64,000 bases of DNA from Ophioderma brevispina (lineage: Eukaryota > Echinodermata > Ophiuroidea > Amphilepidida > Ophiodermatidae). The DNA lies in assembly GCA_023653785.1 (NCBI GenBank), contig JAMKCH010058439.1:93409-157408 (forward strand), read 5' to 3'. A program made the translations under genes and the position numbers. The notes below the pieces were generated by a model, which was given only the letters and a program-made list of their open reading frames with translations, was not told where the DNA came from and did no database searches. This document shows, one piece after another, positions 1-11,879 of this stretch (its first letter is position 1; every line of letters starts with the position of its first letter).

Positions 1-1963
1 AATTTGGATGTGATTACATTTAAGAAAAATTTAAGGGAGAAAAAGGAAAAAATGGTGTTCTTTGTTCGTGTTTTTCTTTGTTGGTTTTTTTTTTTTAAAG
101 TTGGATGTGACTATAGCAGGCAGCATAACATTCACTGAGGTTATAAATGTGGAAATTTTTGCATCACCATGTTGTGTATTGTTGTAATGTCGTGGATTGT
201 AAACATTTGAATTTTGAGTTTTAGCGCGCCAAATTGTTTTATTTTGTTGTGGATGACATGCTTTCTGGCCAAGGTGGACTTAAAGATAAGACATTTTTTT
301 TTATAGTTGATAAATAGGCCCAAAAATAGTTGCGCTAATGCATGATTTTATTCTTAGGAACTCAGCTGAAATAGTGCTATTTTTGTTTAGCATTGTGGGT
401 TTAAAGAGTAGAGTACATGAGGGAATTTTTTTTATTCATTAAATTAGTTTAGTATATGGTTGGCCCAATGTATTAAGATACTGTGAGTGAGGGTGAGTGT
501 TGTTTGACAGCTGTGTTGTGTATATGTGAGTGAGTATGTGGTGAAGTGCCGAAATTACAGAAGAAGAAGTTGTGAGGAGATCGGGCCTTTTTCAGTATCA
601 GGGGTGGATAGGTGAAGGTTGTTGATGGTGGAAGTGTAGTATTAGGACAAGTTTAGGGAAAAGGGCGAGTTACAGTAGGTGAGATGGGATATAGATAGAA
701 TTTAGGACTGGGGTTGATTATAAGAATTTTGTTTCAGGTTTAATAGATGTGTTATGTGGAAGCATTGTGTTTTTTTTAAACTTGTGAGTTTGAGAGTGTG
801 AGTTGTTGGTGGTTGTAAGGCGAGTAACATTTTATTCACTGAGTTTTGGTTTAACATTATGAAAGAACTTGTGGTTACAGTATATTCAGAGTTAAATGAA
901 TTTCTATTTAACTTTCTGCACAACGTGCATTGGACCTTGTGCATGTTGTTTGTAGTGATGGCGGCTTAGGCGAGGATTGAAGATAGTGCTTATTTGAAAA
1001 GCAGTTTGGGTTATTTTTAGTGTAAGTAGTTTACATTAACCTCGAGTGGTAGTGATGGACGTTTACGTTATAGCCAAGGGTCCGACGGGCGGATAGGCGG
1101 ATAGTAAATGGAGATGACGTGGATGTCACTATATAACTTAAGGTGATTTGAGACGTGTAGCATTTGCCAGCCTGGTGATGGGTGGAATGTCCCAAAGATC
1201 CTGGGGTGGGCTTTAGTGTGCTAAATCTTTTATTAATTAAGCTGGGAAAGGTCGCAGGTGGATTGTGAAATGAATTAGGAGCGTTGCCAATCGGTAGGGA
1301 GGGTAGAGCATTGCGCATTGTAGGTGAAGTTAGTAAACAAAACACATGATGGGTCGAGCCACTGTGCATCACTGTGCGAGTTGCAGGTATGAGTATGATC
1401 ATTTATGAGAGGTTGAAATTAAGTGAGTTGTGATGTTGATTTGAGTTGAGTTTGACCGTGTGAACAGGTGAGCTCCCGGGGGGGGGGTTTCTTGGTGTTT
1501 TGGTCGGGTACCCATGCTCGTTCCAAAAAAAAGGGACGAGCTGCAAATGCGGGACTACGCTAGGGAGGGTACAAAAATATTCACAATAATCAATTCTAGT
1601 CCGCTAGGGGTATCAAATCAGTTGTGATTGTGACTGGTTTCAATGATACACATGGAAAAATTAACCCCATACCAAAACATATTAAAAAATAAACCCTAAT
1701 GTATAATTTTTCTTGCAGTAGCACACTGTGTCTTTTTTCTGTAGATTAGATATTTTTTTTAAAAGGTATATCTTTTATTTCACCGTATTTAGAACAGGTC
1801 CCGCAAGGGGTTTTATAATTTCACTGCAAATTGGTCCCGGAGGGGTTATTTTTCACTGATGAAAACTCGCCAAAAACTGGTCCCGTTAGGGGTATATTTT
1901 CACTAAATTGGTCCCTAGGGGTCACCTTCAGAACCCCTGGAAAACGACATGGGTACCCCAACA
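1..1963. repeat. Tandem duplication at left edge, unit A
   Basis: This block aligns from end to end, in the same order, with 2249-4084. Matching landmarks include the opening AATTTGGATGTGATTACATT (also at 2249), the ATGTCGTGGAT segment, the AAGGCGAGTAACATTTTAT segment and the GACGGGCGGATAG segment. The two copies differ by many short indels rather than substitutions. No gene is recognisable. The open frames here are short and not conserved between the copies, which argues against coding. The unit ends in a TIR element annotated separately. A 285-bp spacer (1964-2248) separates the units. Confidence 0.85.
1497..1962. mobile_element. Short TIR element with 33-bp internal repeats, copy 1
   Basis: The left end contains GGGTACCCATGCTCGTTCC (from 1507). 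The right end (1939-1962) contains its approximate reverse complement, GACATGGGTACCCCAAC. Inside, near 1797-1930, a unit of the form TTGGTCCCGTTAGGGG plus TATTTTCACT recurs about four times at roughly 33-bp spacing. There is no coding capacity. It looks like a nonautonomous DNA transposon. The superfamily is not determined and no clear target duplication is visible. Confidence 0.55.
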
Positions 1964-2248
1964 AAAACCTGCGCATGAGCAGTGTTTGTAATTGGCAAGT
2001 GTTTGTGCTGTTTGCTGTGGCGGGGGGCGGGGTTGAGCTTATTAAATTTTATAAGGTGTATTTTAAAAGATTTTCCCCCCCCCCCCAAAACAAGAATGTT
2101 TTCATGCAGTTGTGATTTGAGATCATCAAATATTAGGTGGGATGGTGGCAAAATTGAGTGGAGTAAGGTGGTGGTCACTTTTGGTTCATAGTTGAGGGAA
2201 TATTTATTGAATTTGAGTGTCCACTTTTTTGAGATTGGGATTGGCTAA

Positions 2249-4084
2249 TTGGATGGTGATTACATTTAAAAAATTTAAGGGAGAAAAATGGGTGGTTAAA
2301 GTTGGATGTTTACTATTACAGCCGCATATCATTCACTGATTTTATAAATGTGGATTTTTTGCCTCACATCAACCATGTTGTGTAATGTCGTGGATGTAAA
2401 CATTGAATTTTGAGTTAGCAGCCGCGCAAATTGTTTTAGTTTTGTTGTTGACATGCTTTCCTGGCAAGGTGTACTTCAGAAGTTATACATTTTTTTGTTA
2501 TAAGACTTAAAATCGGCCCAAATGTGCGCTAATTGCATGATTTATTCTAGAACTCAGCTGAAATAGTGGCTATTTTGTTGTTAGCATTGTGGTAAAGCAG
2601 TACTGAGGATTTTTTTTTTATTCATTATTATTAGTAATGGTTGGCCATTGTATTCAGATACTGGGTGAGTGTGTTGACAGCTTTGTTGTGTTATATGTGA
2701 GTGAGTTTGTGGGTGCTGTGGCCGAATTACAGAAGAAAGTTGGAGATCGGCGGGCTTTTCAGTTATGCATGGGTGGATAGGTTGAAGGTTTGATGGTGGA
2801 AGTGTAGTATTAGGACAAGTTTGGATTTAGGGAAGGGCGAGTTACAACCAGTAAGGTGAGATGGGATATATCTAGATTTAACGCTCTGGGGTGATTATAC
2901 AATTTTGGTTTCGGTTACAGAGGTGTTAGGGTTGGATGCATTGGTTCAAAATTGTGAAGTTTGAGTGTGAGTTGTGGTGTGTAAGGCGAGTAACATTTTA
3001 TACATGTTTTTTTGTTAACATATGAAAGAACTTGTGTTTACATATATTCAGATTAAAAAATGAATTTCAATTTATTTTATGCACAGTGGCATTGACCTTG
3101 TGCATGTGTTTTAGTGGGCTCTTAGTCCGAAGATTGAGATAGTGTCGATTTGAAAGCATTTGGGGTATTTTTATGTTAAGTAGTTTACATAAACTCTAGT
3201 TAGTGATGGAGTTTACTTTAAGCCCGGGTCCCGACGGGCGGATAGTAAATGGAGATGACTTGGATGTCACTATAAATTAAGGTGATTTTGAGACGTGTCA
3301 TTTGCCAGCATGGTGATGGGTGGAATGTCCGCCAGACCCAGGGGTAGTGGTGCTAAATTCTTTTATTAATTAAGCTTGGAAGGTCGCAGGTGGGAAATTT
3401 TTTTTTTTGTGAAATGAATTTGGATCTGTGCAATTGGTAGTGGGGTAGAGCTTGCGCATTGGTAGGTTAGTAAACAACACATGATGGGTCGGAGCGACTG
3501 TGCTCACTGTGCTAGTTTGCAGTTATGATTATGATTATTTATGAGAGGTTGAAATTAAGTGAGTTGTGATGTTGATTTGAGTTGGCACCAGTGTGACATG
3601 AGCTCCCGGGTGGGGGGGTTTCTTGTTTTGGATCGGGTACACCATCGCCGGTTCCAAAAAAAGAGGGACTAGCGCCAAATGCGGGACTATGACCGCTAGG
3701 GTATCAAATTCACAATAATCAAGTTCTAGTCCCGTAGGGTATCAAACAGGTTGTATTGTGACTGGTTCAATGATTACAAATAGGACAAATATAACCAAAC
3801 ATATTAAAAAATAAACCCTAATGTATAATTGGTTTCTTTGCATAGCACACTGTGTCTTTTCTCTTTTCTTGTATATTAGATATTTTAAAGGTATATCTTT
3901 TATGTCACGGTATTTAGAAAAGGTCCCGAAGGGGTATAAGTTCACTGCAAAGGGTCCCGTTATGGGTAATAGTTTCACACTGAAAACTCGCGCAAAAACT
4001 GTTCCCGTTGGGTATATTTTCACTGAAAATTGGTCCCGTTAGGGGTCACCTCAGATCCCCTGGAACGAGCATGGGTACCCCAAC
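2249..4084. repeat. Tandem duplication at left edge, unit B
   Basis: Second copy of the left-edge unit, about 130 bp shorter than the first because of scattered deletions. Similarity stops just after the right inverted terminus of the embedded element (GGGTACCCCAAC), followed by a long C tract at about 4098-4120. This could be a true segmental duplication or two unmerged haplotypes. Confidence 0.85.
3625..4083. mobile_element. Short TIR element with 33-bp internal repeats, copy 2
   Basis: Second copy in unit B. The right terminus, GGAACGAGCATGGGTACCCC at 4062-4081, is the cleaner version of the end and is the reverse complement of the left terminus of copy 1. The internal GGTCCCG...GGGG repeats lie at about 3924-4045. 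Confidence 0.55.
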
Positions 4085-5319
4085 ACACCCCTTGAGAACC
4101 CCCCCCCCCCCCCCCCACCCCGGGGTGAGGTATAGGTTGATGAGAAAGATGTAATTATTTATTTTTTTATAAGTCACTTGGCCAAATGCCGCAGTTGGAC
4201 ACTGTACAATTTTGGTATCACAATTGCATATGACAAATTTTGTGGAAATTATTTTTACTGATTTTTGAAATGAGAAGTGTAGCCTTTCAGGTGGAGATCG
4301 TTGCACTGTGGTGTCGATGGTGTTGTGTAGCTTGCTGCTTGCCTGGATGGTCGCCGACTTGGTATTCAGCAATGGCACTGGACTCTTAATGTTTGGTGCA
4401 TGATTTATGGATTTCCCTGTAGGGCTTCGTTTTTTCAGATTAAAAATATTTGAATTGAGGAATTCGTGTGAGGATATTTGTATTTGCTTTGTGGTATCTT
4501 GCATAATGAAGGTAGAAAACCTGGGTCAGTAGGTGTGTGCTTGCCTTCATTAATTTACAATGATTTTAGGTTTGGCTGATTTAACCATGTTAAAATTTGT
4601 ATAGGCAGTGTAATTGAGCTTGCTGGGGTGAGAATAATTATGATCACTCCTTACGTATCATGTTAACAGTTTTGGTATGGAAAGCCATTTGACGTCATAA
4701 CTTGGTATTGGTGCTAGACTTATGGTGAGCCATCAGTGGTAAATTTAGAACTAAACATTCGTAGTCAATCATATGGAAGGCATTTATTCTGTGAAGTACC
4801 AGCAAAACATCAAAGAGTTGTGTGTGAATTTGCTTTGGAGATAGTGGTATAAAAGTAAACGATAGTGTGCCATGGGGTTATTTTGTCTCCACGGTTTTTT
4901 TGTATGGTGGGATCCTGTCTCCACCACTTGCCGCTCGCCATGTTCCTCCTCAAGGCCGTCCCACTGACAGTCGCCATCTAAGCACTCGCATTCAGAGCGT
5001 GGAAGATCTTTGTAGTGTGCGTGCGGTGAAGACCAAGTTGATGGTCCCCGGCAAGAATGTTTGCGCAGTTTTACATACTTTGTGTCTCCACTTGAACACT
5101 CGTTGTCAAACCGAAGCACGGGAGAATCTATAGAAGCGGATGGCATGTTGCCAACTCTTAGGATTTTCATCTAAAATTTATTTTATTGCTGTTTGCGTTT
5201 TGACTGTCAAGAATTACGGTTGTCCACATTTCACACCCCTGCTTTCCGCAGAGGGTATACGTCTTCCGAAAATTATTAAAAATATAATATGAATATGTTC
5301 GGGGAAAAACCTCCGAAAT
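4085..5319. other. Unassigned sequence with a C tract
   Basis: Begins with a C homopolymer near 4098-4120. I recognise no gene, RNA or mobile element here, apart from the low-confidence minus-strand frame at 4784-5170 listed separately. Confidence 0.5.
4784..5170 (-). CDS. Unidentified 128-residue open frame (doubtful)
   Basis: Open minus-strand frame whose upstream half (5170-4860) is more GC-rich than its surroundings and has a mixed hydrophilic composition with several Cys (for example SECECLDGDCQWDG). I do not recognise a family. No splice sites, partner exons or duplicate copy support it. It could be an exon of an unidentified gene, a decayed transposon protein or chance. It ends at a stop near 4784. 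The ATG at 5170 is simply the first one available. Confidence 0.2.
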   Translation of the reverse strand: MKILRVGNMPSASIDSPVLRFDNECSSGDTKYVKLRKHSCRGPSTWSSPHAHYKDLPRSECECLDGDCQWDGLEEEHGERQVVETGSHHTKKPWRQNNPMAHYRLLLYHYLQSKFTHNSLMFCWYFTE

Positions 5320-5611
5320 CAGGCCGAGCCATGATTTTTTTCTGGGGGTGCGGTATTTCCAAAAGTGGGACCTTTTTTTCCAAAATGTGGACTTTTTCAC
5401 ATAGCGTGGGGGGTAAATTTGGCAAATGTGGACCTTTATGCCAATGTTGCCCTTTTTTGACCAAAAAGTCCTAAAACCCTTTTTTTTTTTCCTAGCTCTC
5501 TTCGCACTCACGAACATTATTTGTTGTGGACTTTTTTTTGGAATTTTTTGAGATTTGCGTGGGTACAATTGCACCCTCCCCCCGGCTACGCCCCCCCCGG
5601 CTACGGCCCTG
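5320..5611. mobile_element. hAT-type MITE, ~292 bp
   Basis: The left end begins CAGGCCGAGCCATGA and the right end finishes GGCTACGGCCCTG, so the termini are inverted repeats of the CAGGGCCGTAGCC kind. The flanks (C)TCCGAAAT at 5311-5319 and CTCGAAAT at 5612-5619 look like an 8-bp target duplication with one homopolymer difference, which is typical of hAT insertions. The interior has CCAAAAGTGGGACC-like repeats shared, inverted, with 6232-6518. Noncoding. Confidence 0.7.
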
Positions 5612-5619
5612 CTCGAAAT

Positions 5620-6223
5620 AATCCATGAATTGTGAAAATGCCCTGTAAATTTACCTTCGTAGTTAACTTCCATTGCACCAAAGTCACACGCCAGAAAGTT
5701 ATAACAATTATACCGCATTTATATTGCTAAATCGAGTCGCCGAACATACGGCGATGTGATTTTGTTTAAAACGTTGCTTATGTGATTTTAGCAGAGTAAA
5801 ATAGAAACAACACTTGGTATAAGTGTTAAATCCTGGTCTATAGACGTTTGTTTATTTGTTTTTTATTTATTCTGACGTTGTTTCTATTATTGTCTGTTCA
5901 ATTAACTTAGATGCCTGTTTTTAATTAATTATTTCAAAAAAAATAAGCTTTTGAAAAAATCACGAAGAAAAGTTGTTATTCATCAATTGGACCCAGCAGG
6001 ATATTGTGGTTCTAACTTAAAAAACATATTTTCTTCTTCTTGATTTTTTACACTGATTTTTATTGGCAAACGACAACAACTGGGGCCAGGTTAATATTGA
6101 CTTTTGACTCTGAACTTTGATGGCAGACCTTCCCTGAATCAGGGGGGCTTCAAAAGTATGTTTATTACTGGAGTTATTATAGTACTGGAGAGAAACTTCA
6201 AATTCTCAATATCTCAATGCATC
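5620..6223. other. Unassigned AT-rich sequence between two hAT MITEs
   Basis: No open frame, RNA structure or repeat family that I can support. Confidence 0.5.
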
Positions 6224-6231
6224 CTTTCAGT

Positions 6232-6518
6232 CAGGCCCCTACGCAGGGGGGTGGGCTGGGGTGCGGCCGCACCCCCCCAAATTCCACAAAAGTGGGTAAA
6301 GTCCATTCACGTGTTGCTGATGTTTGCGATAAAACGGTACCAAATTTAGAAAATGGTGACAAAAAAGTCCACTTTTGGTGATTTAATTTCAAAGTCCCCC
6401 AAAAAAGTACGTTTTAGGGGGTAGGTCTCCACTTTTATCAAAACAAGTCCACTTTTCGGAAAAAGGTCCACTTTTTCGAATCCCGCACCCCCCCAAATAA
6501 CTCCTGCTTACGTCCATG
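6232..6518. mobile_element. hAT-type MITE, ~287 bp, with perfect 8-bp TSD
   Basis: Starts CAGGCCCCTACGCAGGGGGG and ends ACTCCTGCTTACGTCCATG, an imperfect inverted terminus. The identical octamer CTTTCAGT flanks both sides (6224-6231 and 6519-6526), which is a hAT hallmark. The interior has repeated AAGTCCACTTTT motifs and matches the inverted interior of 5320-5611, so both belong to one family. Noncoding. Confidence 0.8.
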
Positions 6519-6526
6519 CTTTCAGT

Positions 6527-7727
6527 AGTCAAAAGCTAACACACTCCACACCTATTATCTGTCGTCATGTCGGGCACCTTTCAACCACAAGCGCGTTTCG
6601 CCTTAATCGCCTCAAGTGGCTTGTATCGATATGGTATGATCTAGTATGGATTTACCTTCCTTGACCGCCTTGCCACCAAAAGCCTACGGGAACTGTCCAT
6701 TGACATACCAACCCACACTATGACGTGACTGCTCAACGGCATCTGTTCCAAAGATACCAACTCGCTCCGTGTGATTTTCCTACCGCTAGCTACGTTTTTG
6801 CGATTTTCTTGTTACCCCGATTTTTTTGTAATCGCAATTAATATAATAATTATTAATAGAGGTGCCCGTTGTGCAATTATGTTTATATTTTGAAATAAAA
6901 GACGGATTTTTATGCTCTAGATTGGTGTGTCATTTACTTCGGTACAATGCCTACAGCTGAGATAGGGCGATTTGTTTACTGAGTTTCCCAACCAAAATAT
7001 GATCATGCACGGAGATCTACGCCGGGCATATGAGGGGTCTTCAATGCGGCCTACTACACGTGGGATAGGCATAAAATGCATGTTTTCTGGGGCGGGAAGG
7101 AGCCCGTTTTCCCATTAAATAACTTGGAAAGTTATAATAAAAACCCGAAAAGCTGTCAAACAAACTGCCATTTGACACATCTTCATATTCACCCGCACTT
7201 CATGAATTTCGTTATAAAGAATTTTAGGCCAGGTTAAAATTTATGCATGATTTTTTCTGCAAATAAAGATTGAATCGATGCTTTTACAGCTGATTTCATT
7301 GGTTGTTAAAATCTGCCGCTACTGTTTAAAATCAAGTAAAATCCCCAGCCTGACTGAAATCTGCCGATAAATTTCATTGAAACTCCGCCATATTTATGAT
7401 AGAGCCGGTTGCCGATACAGGTAAAAGGCTTGCTAAAAACCCATAATACTTGCATCTCATTGCATGGGTTATCGATTTTATCTATCTGCCTGTCAACCAA
7501 ATGACAATCGCCCCGCCGTATAAGGGAATGAATGACGGGGCCCCTCTAGTTTTGCATGAGAACGTATGAACATTTACACGTTTGCATAATAAAGCGGCAT
7601 GCTCAAAGTTTACCCTTTTGCTGGTTTTCAAAAAACCCACCTTTACATTAACAAAATTCACACAAGCGTCGGTTTTTATGGTAAATTATAATCAGGCTTC
7701 AATGGTAATTAAAATTCCCAAATTGGA
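6527..7727. other. Unassigned sequence
   Basis: No gene, RNA or mobile element recognised. Short open frames are without support. Confidence 0.5.
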
Positions 7728-7830
7728 AGCCTTTCCACCCAAGAACCACAATGCCGCGTTTGCAAGGATGTGCGCTAATATTTAGCACAGATATGTGAGC
7801 GGCGTTCTGGTTCTTGGGGTTGGAAAGACT
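7728..7830. repeat. Inverted repeat (hairpin), ~30-bp arms
   Basis: Left arm 7728-7757 (CTTTCCACCCAAGAACCACA core) pairs with right arm 7799-7830 (TTCTGGTTCTTGGGGTTGGA core), separated by about 41 bases. Probably a remnant of a foldback element. No target duplication is evident. Confidence 0.6.
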
Positions 7831-8015
7831 CATTTTTTTTGTTTTGCATTTTTGTTTCTGGGGGTTCGGAAACCTAAATGGAATTGCCAAAAAACAACAA
7901 CGAACTTTTTACTTACAAACATGACCATATGGTAAGCAAGCTATCTAACCAGGGCTCTTTTTCAGTAGCCTTGGATGGGGGACATGTTACAACACTGACC
8001 ATGCACGTCCTGGGT

Positions 8016-8231
8016 CAGTGGCGTAACCATACTTTTGCAACTGGGGAGGGCTGAAGGGTGCCGTGTCTTTTTTTTTGAGGGGGGGCAAATTTGGGTCTTC
8101 TCCATAGACACTGTACAAAATTCAGTTCATTTGGGGGCTGAAGGGGGGGCAAGGGTCTTGTTTGGGGGGGGCTTGCGCCCCCCTGGCCGCCCCTCCCCCC
8201 CCCCGCCCCCGCTGGTTACGTGGCGCCACTG
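8016..8231. mobile_element. hAT-type MITE, 216 bp, with perfect 8-bp TSD
   Basis: Begins CAGTGGCGTAACCA and ends TGGTTACGTGGCGCCACTG, giving inverted CAGTGGCG termini common in hAT elements. The octamer TCCTGGGT occurs on both sides (8008-8015 and 8232-8239). The interior is G- and C-tract rich. No transposase. Confidence 0.85.
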
Positions 8232-8239
8232 TCCTGGGT

Positions 8240-11200
8240 ATCACAAATCATACTAAAATACAGGGGATGTATTTGTTCAATACAATGGTGAATGAAAGCT
8301 ATTGAACTGCGCCATGGGAATTGTAATTTGAATACTTAGCTCATAGTGTAGTAACTTGCAATATAAATAGCGCGGTCATTGGCCATTGTGTTTGTAGGTC
8401 CTTGGTGCTTGGTTGTGAACGGTTATATAATCCAAAATCTTAAGCACATAACTATAGGTATTTGGTATTGTTATCAAGGGCTGCCGCTAGTAGCCTCTGT
8501 GGTAGCTTATGAAAAAAGGTCTATCTATATAGGCTTCACTTATAAGCGCCATGACAAGGGCAGCTATGCACATCTTCCTGTTTTTCTTCTATAGTTATCA
8601 ATGGTCATTGAAATGGATGCATGCTCTTCTTGCTTTTCAGACAGCATGCCCCTGAAGTTTCTCAGACTTTTCTACTTTTTCTTGATACCAGTGTATTTTG
8701 GGGATAAAAAACACTTTGCGTACATATACAGTAGTTGTCAAACACTAACGCAAAATTGATGGTGAAATATTTACTATTATGATTATAGAGGGCTCCTGTC
8801 TCTCACTCCTCTCCTTATCCGGCGATGTCCTTGTTTTGTTTGAGTAAATAATAAGATAAAAGACAATTCTACAACTTTGGATTCATGTTTTTGTTATTTT
8901 TCTTGACTAAGCATTTACTATGTATCACCCCCATGTATCAAATGGACTGGGTCCAAACAACATTCTTTCATTTATAGTTATAGAAGTAAAACCAAAATCA
9001 ATAAACAGGGAATAGTGAAAGTTTTTTAAAAACATTAAAAAAATACAAACCTAGATTTGACAGATCGAAATAATGATAACGTAGGTAATAAGTTGCTCAG
9101 AATATGGTTCATTTTCCGTATTTATTTGGATTTTAAATGGAAACACAAGAACAAGCAGTGCGTTCGAACACGCATTAGACTGGCTGGCCCGTCGGTGTGA
9201 ATTTGAATCAACAGAACATTTAGGCCCTTTACGATAAAATTGTTTAAAATCTAACAGATATTGCAAACAATATTGGCAACTTAGCACAAAAGGACGATGG
9301 TGATAAATTGGTCATGGACTATTATCTAAAGGCTAACACAATTTTCAGCCCGAGAATCCATCGCTCACATTTAGCTGCAAGTCGAGCTGGGAGATTCCGA
9401 CTATGTCGATAGGTGATATACGTAGTCCATGTTTTAACGCATTTCACCTACCAATCGTGGCAATGGGTGCTCATTTTCAGTCAGGTTATCATGCAGTGCT
9501 CTTCGTTTATCTCAATTAACGTTAAAATCATATTATGCACATTCTCTTCATTTGCTAAATAAAATTAACTGCTTGTGCTTGTGCGGGATCTGTCGGTTAA
9601 AGTTATTAGCACATTTTTGCAAGGCTCCCCCAATGTCATTCAAAATTTATATTTTTGCACCTGCTAGTTGATAATTGTCTAGAAAATTACACCTGCGAAC
9701 GAGAATGCTCAAATATGCGTATTTATCATAAAATGAGCGATTTTTGTAATTAGAATTGGGATCCTAGAATTGGGATCCCAGATTGTACTTAACGACAGAG
9801 CTGGAAATGCGAAAGTTTATGTCCGTCCATGATGAAATAGTGCCACCTCAAGAAAATAACCTCTAACTTGACTTGTCTGAACCAATAAAACAACTAATAG
9901 ATGAGCGTAGATACGTACATGGCGCTATTTCCCGGCTATTTCATATTGGAAGGCCGTTTCCAGCAGCCGTTGAATTATTATCGGGATCCCGATATTAATT
10001 ATTCTAGTTACAAAATTCCTTCGTTTGCGACACATAGACATTGTAGCGCTTAACCATTCACAGGTAGAGTTTACTAGCCAGTTACCAGTGCAACCGTGTA
10101 AAAATCTCAATTTTTTGAAAAATTGGGGGCGCTCTTCAAAAAATGTGCTAATATTGCTTTAACATTTCGGGCAGCGATTTCGAGGTGAAAACCGATCGAT
10201 CGAATCCACTTCAAACCACTTGAGCTAAGTTTCCAGACAAAAGGCGCCCACTAACACTCGAAACGCGCTGTGTACACAATAGGTTACCAGTGAGTTTCCA
10301 CTCCAGTTTACTATAATAACTCCATGTTTATACGAACAATTATTGATTCGTGGACCTTGCTTTGATTTCAGGTGTTTGCACGTGCATTGATGCATGGGTA
10401 TATAAATGTATTGTTGAAATACCGATACTTTCAATAGCGGACCTGTTCGTTTTATTCATTTCGTTATGAACAAAAGAACCATACATCTCTCCTGTAATGC
10501 CGTCCATTCAAGTTAATGCCGTGTTACTCCTTGAATATCATCTCGTTTGTATTGCAAAAATTCAGTGCAAATAACAACAGTCAATGGAACCTTCCACAAA
10601 ACGTAATTACTAATGGTACCAAACCTTTATTCGCTCATTTTCAAAACGAGGGTGAAATACTCAGATTTCAATAGATTTGAAGGTTTAATATGTCCCATTC
10701 CTTTTGTCATGTAAAAAACGTCTTAGGTCCAAAGATACCCAACAAATTTCTTTTCGTGATTTATTTCGATCGTGCGTATCGGAAGCCTTCTTGGTAAATT
10801 AATGAAATTGTTGACAATGAAAACAAAGGCTAACCTCGGTTGCTGAAATGAATGCATGGAATTTCAAATTTAATTTCTTTTTAAAATAAAGAAAAGAATA
10901 GCAAAAAGAGAGTTTGATATTAAGTTTCGACTTCTGTTAAGATTTTTCTTTTCTCTCATTGTCCTCTGTTTTGTATATCATTTATTTCTTCATCTTCCCT
11001 CTTTCTCAGTTGTTTGTTTTTTCTTTCTCCTGCCTTTCAAAAAAACAGCGTATTTTTATATGGGTCTAAGATAAAGGGGACTGTGCAAACATTATTTATC
11101 CAAGGTCATTCTGTATGCATGTGGCTGTGAGAAACATCCCTTTCCACCTAAAATTAATTTTTATATAATTATTGTATGGCCAGACCTTTTATAGACCAGT

Positions 11201-11870
11201 TAACATCCTACATCAGTCTTTTGTTGCTGCCTGAAATCCATTCCTGCGAACGTTAGGCCCATAGTATTAAAAACTCTAACAGATACAATTATTACCCTAG
11301 TGTGTAACAGTTCAGGGACGACCTAGTTCAAGATACCAGCCCCTAACATGTTTACAAACAAGGCTATTGGCCCTGGAGGATCAAAGGAAAAATGTTCATT
11401 TTGGGACTTCGCAGAAGGAAAACCATTTTTCCACTATAAATAATAATAAATTATAATACCATTTATTGGTTATGGCAATTGTAAAAGTGCCCACATTTTT
11501 TCATGAAAATGAATAAAATGCCATCGCATTTCTTTTCTGAATATCGTGATCAAGGGACTACCACTAAGATATTGACTAAAAGCAAATAGGCATTATTGAC
11601 AAGTAAATCCAACTGGTATTCATCGGACAAACCACTTCAGATCCCCCTTTGTTTAGTTGGAACTGCAGAGACTTTGTACTGTCCAGCAAGTTGAATAGAT
11701 TTCAGGCGTTATAGACATTATCCCCCGCCAGTTTAGGGTATACGTTTCACAAAGAAGTCTCAAGTACGCAAATGAGGTAATGCCTTTGATCCGTCATGCA
11801 CTGTATGAGTTGTTGTGCCTAGTAGAGCAGGACGGAATTCAATGGAAATTTTTGTATATTGGGACTTCTA
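8240..11870. other. Unassigned intergenic or intronic sequence
   Basis: About 3.6 kb of AT-rich DNA. I see no conserved protein frame, RNA gene or clear repeat. A short GAATTGGGATCC direct repeat lies at about 9755-9778. Unrecognised diverged transposon pieces are possible. Confidence 0.5.
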
Positions 11871-11879
11871 TATGAATCG

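Noticed and set aside
4046..4504. 152-codon minus-strand open frame
   Set aside because: It starts in unassigned sequence, ends in a C tract and transposon terminus, and has no recognisable domain.
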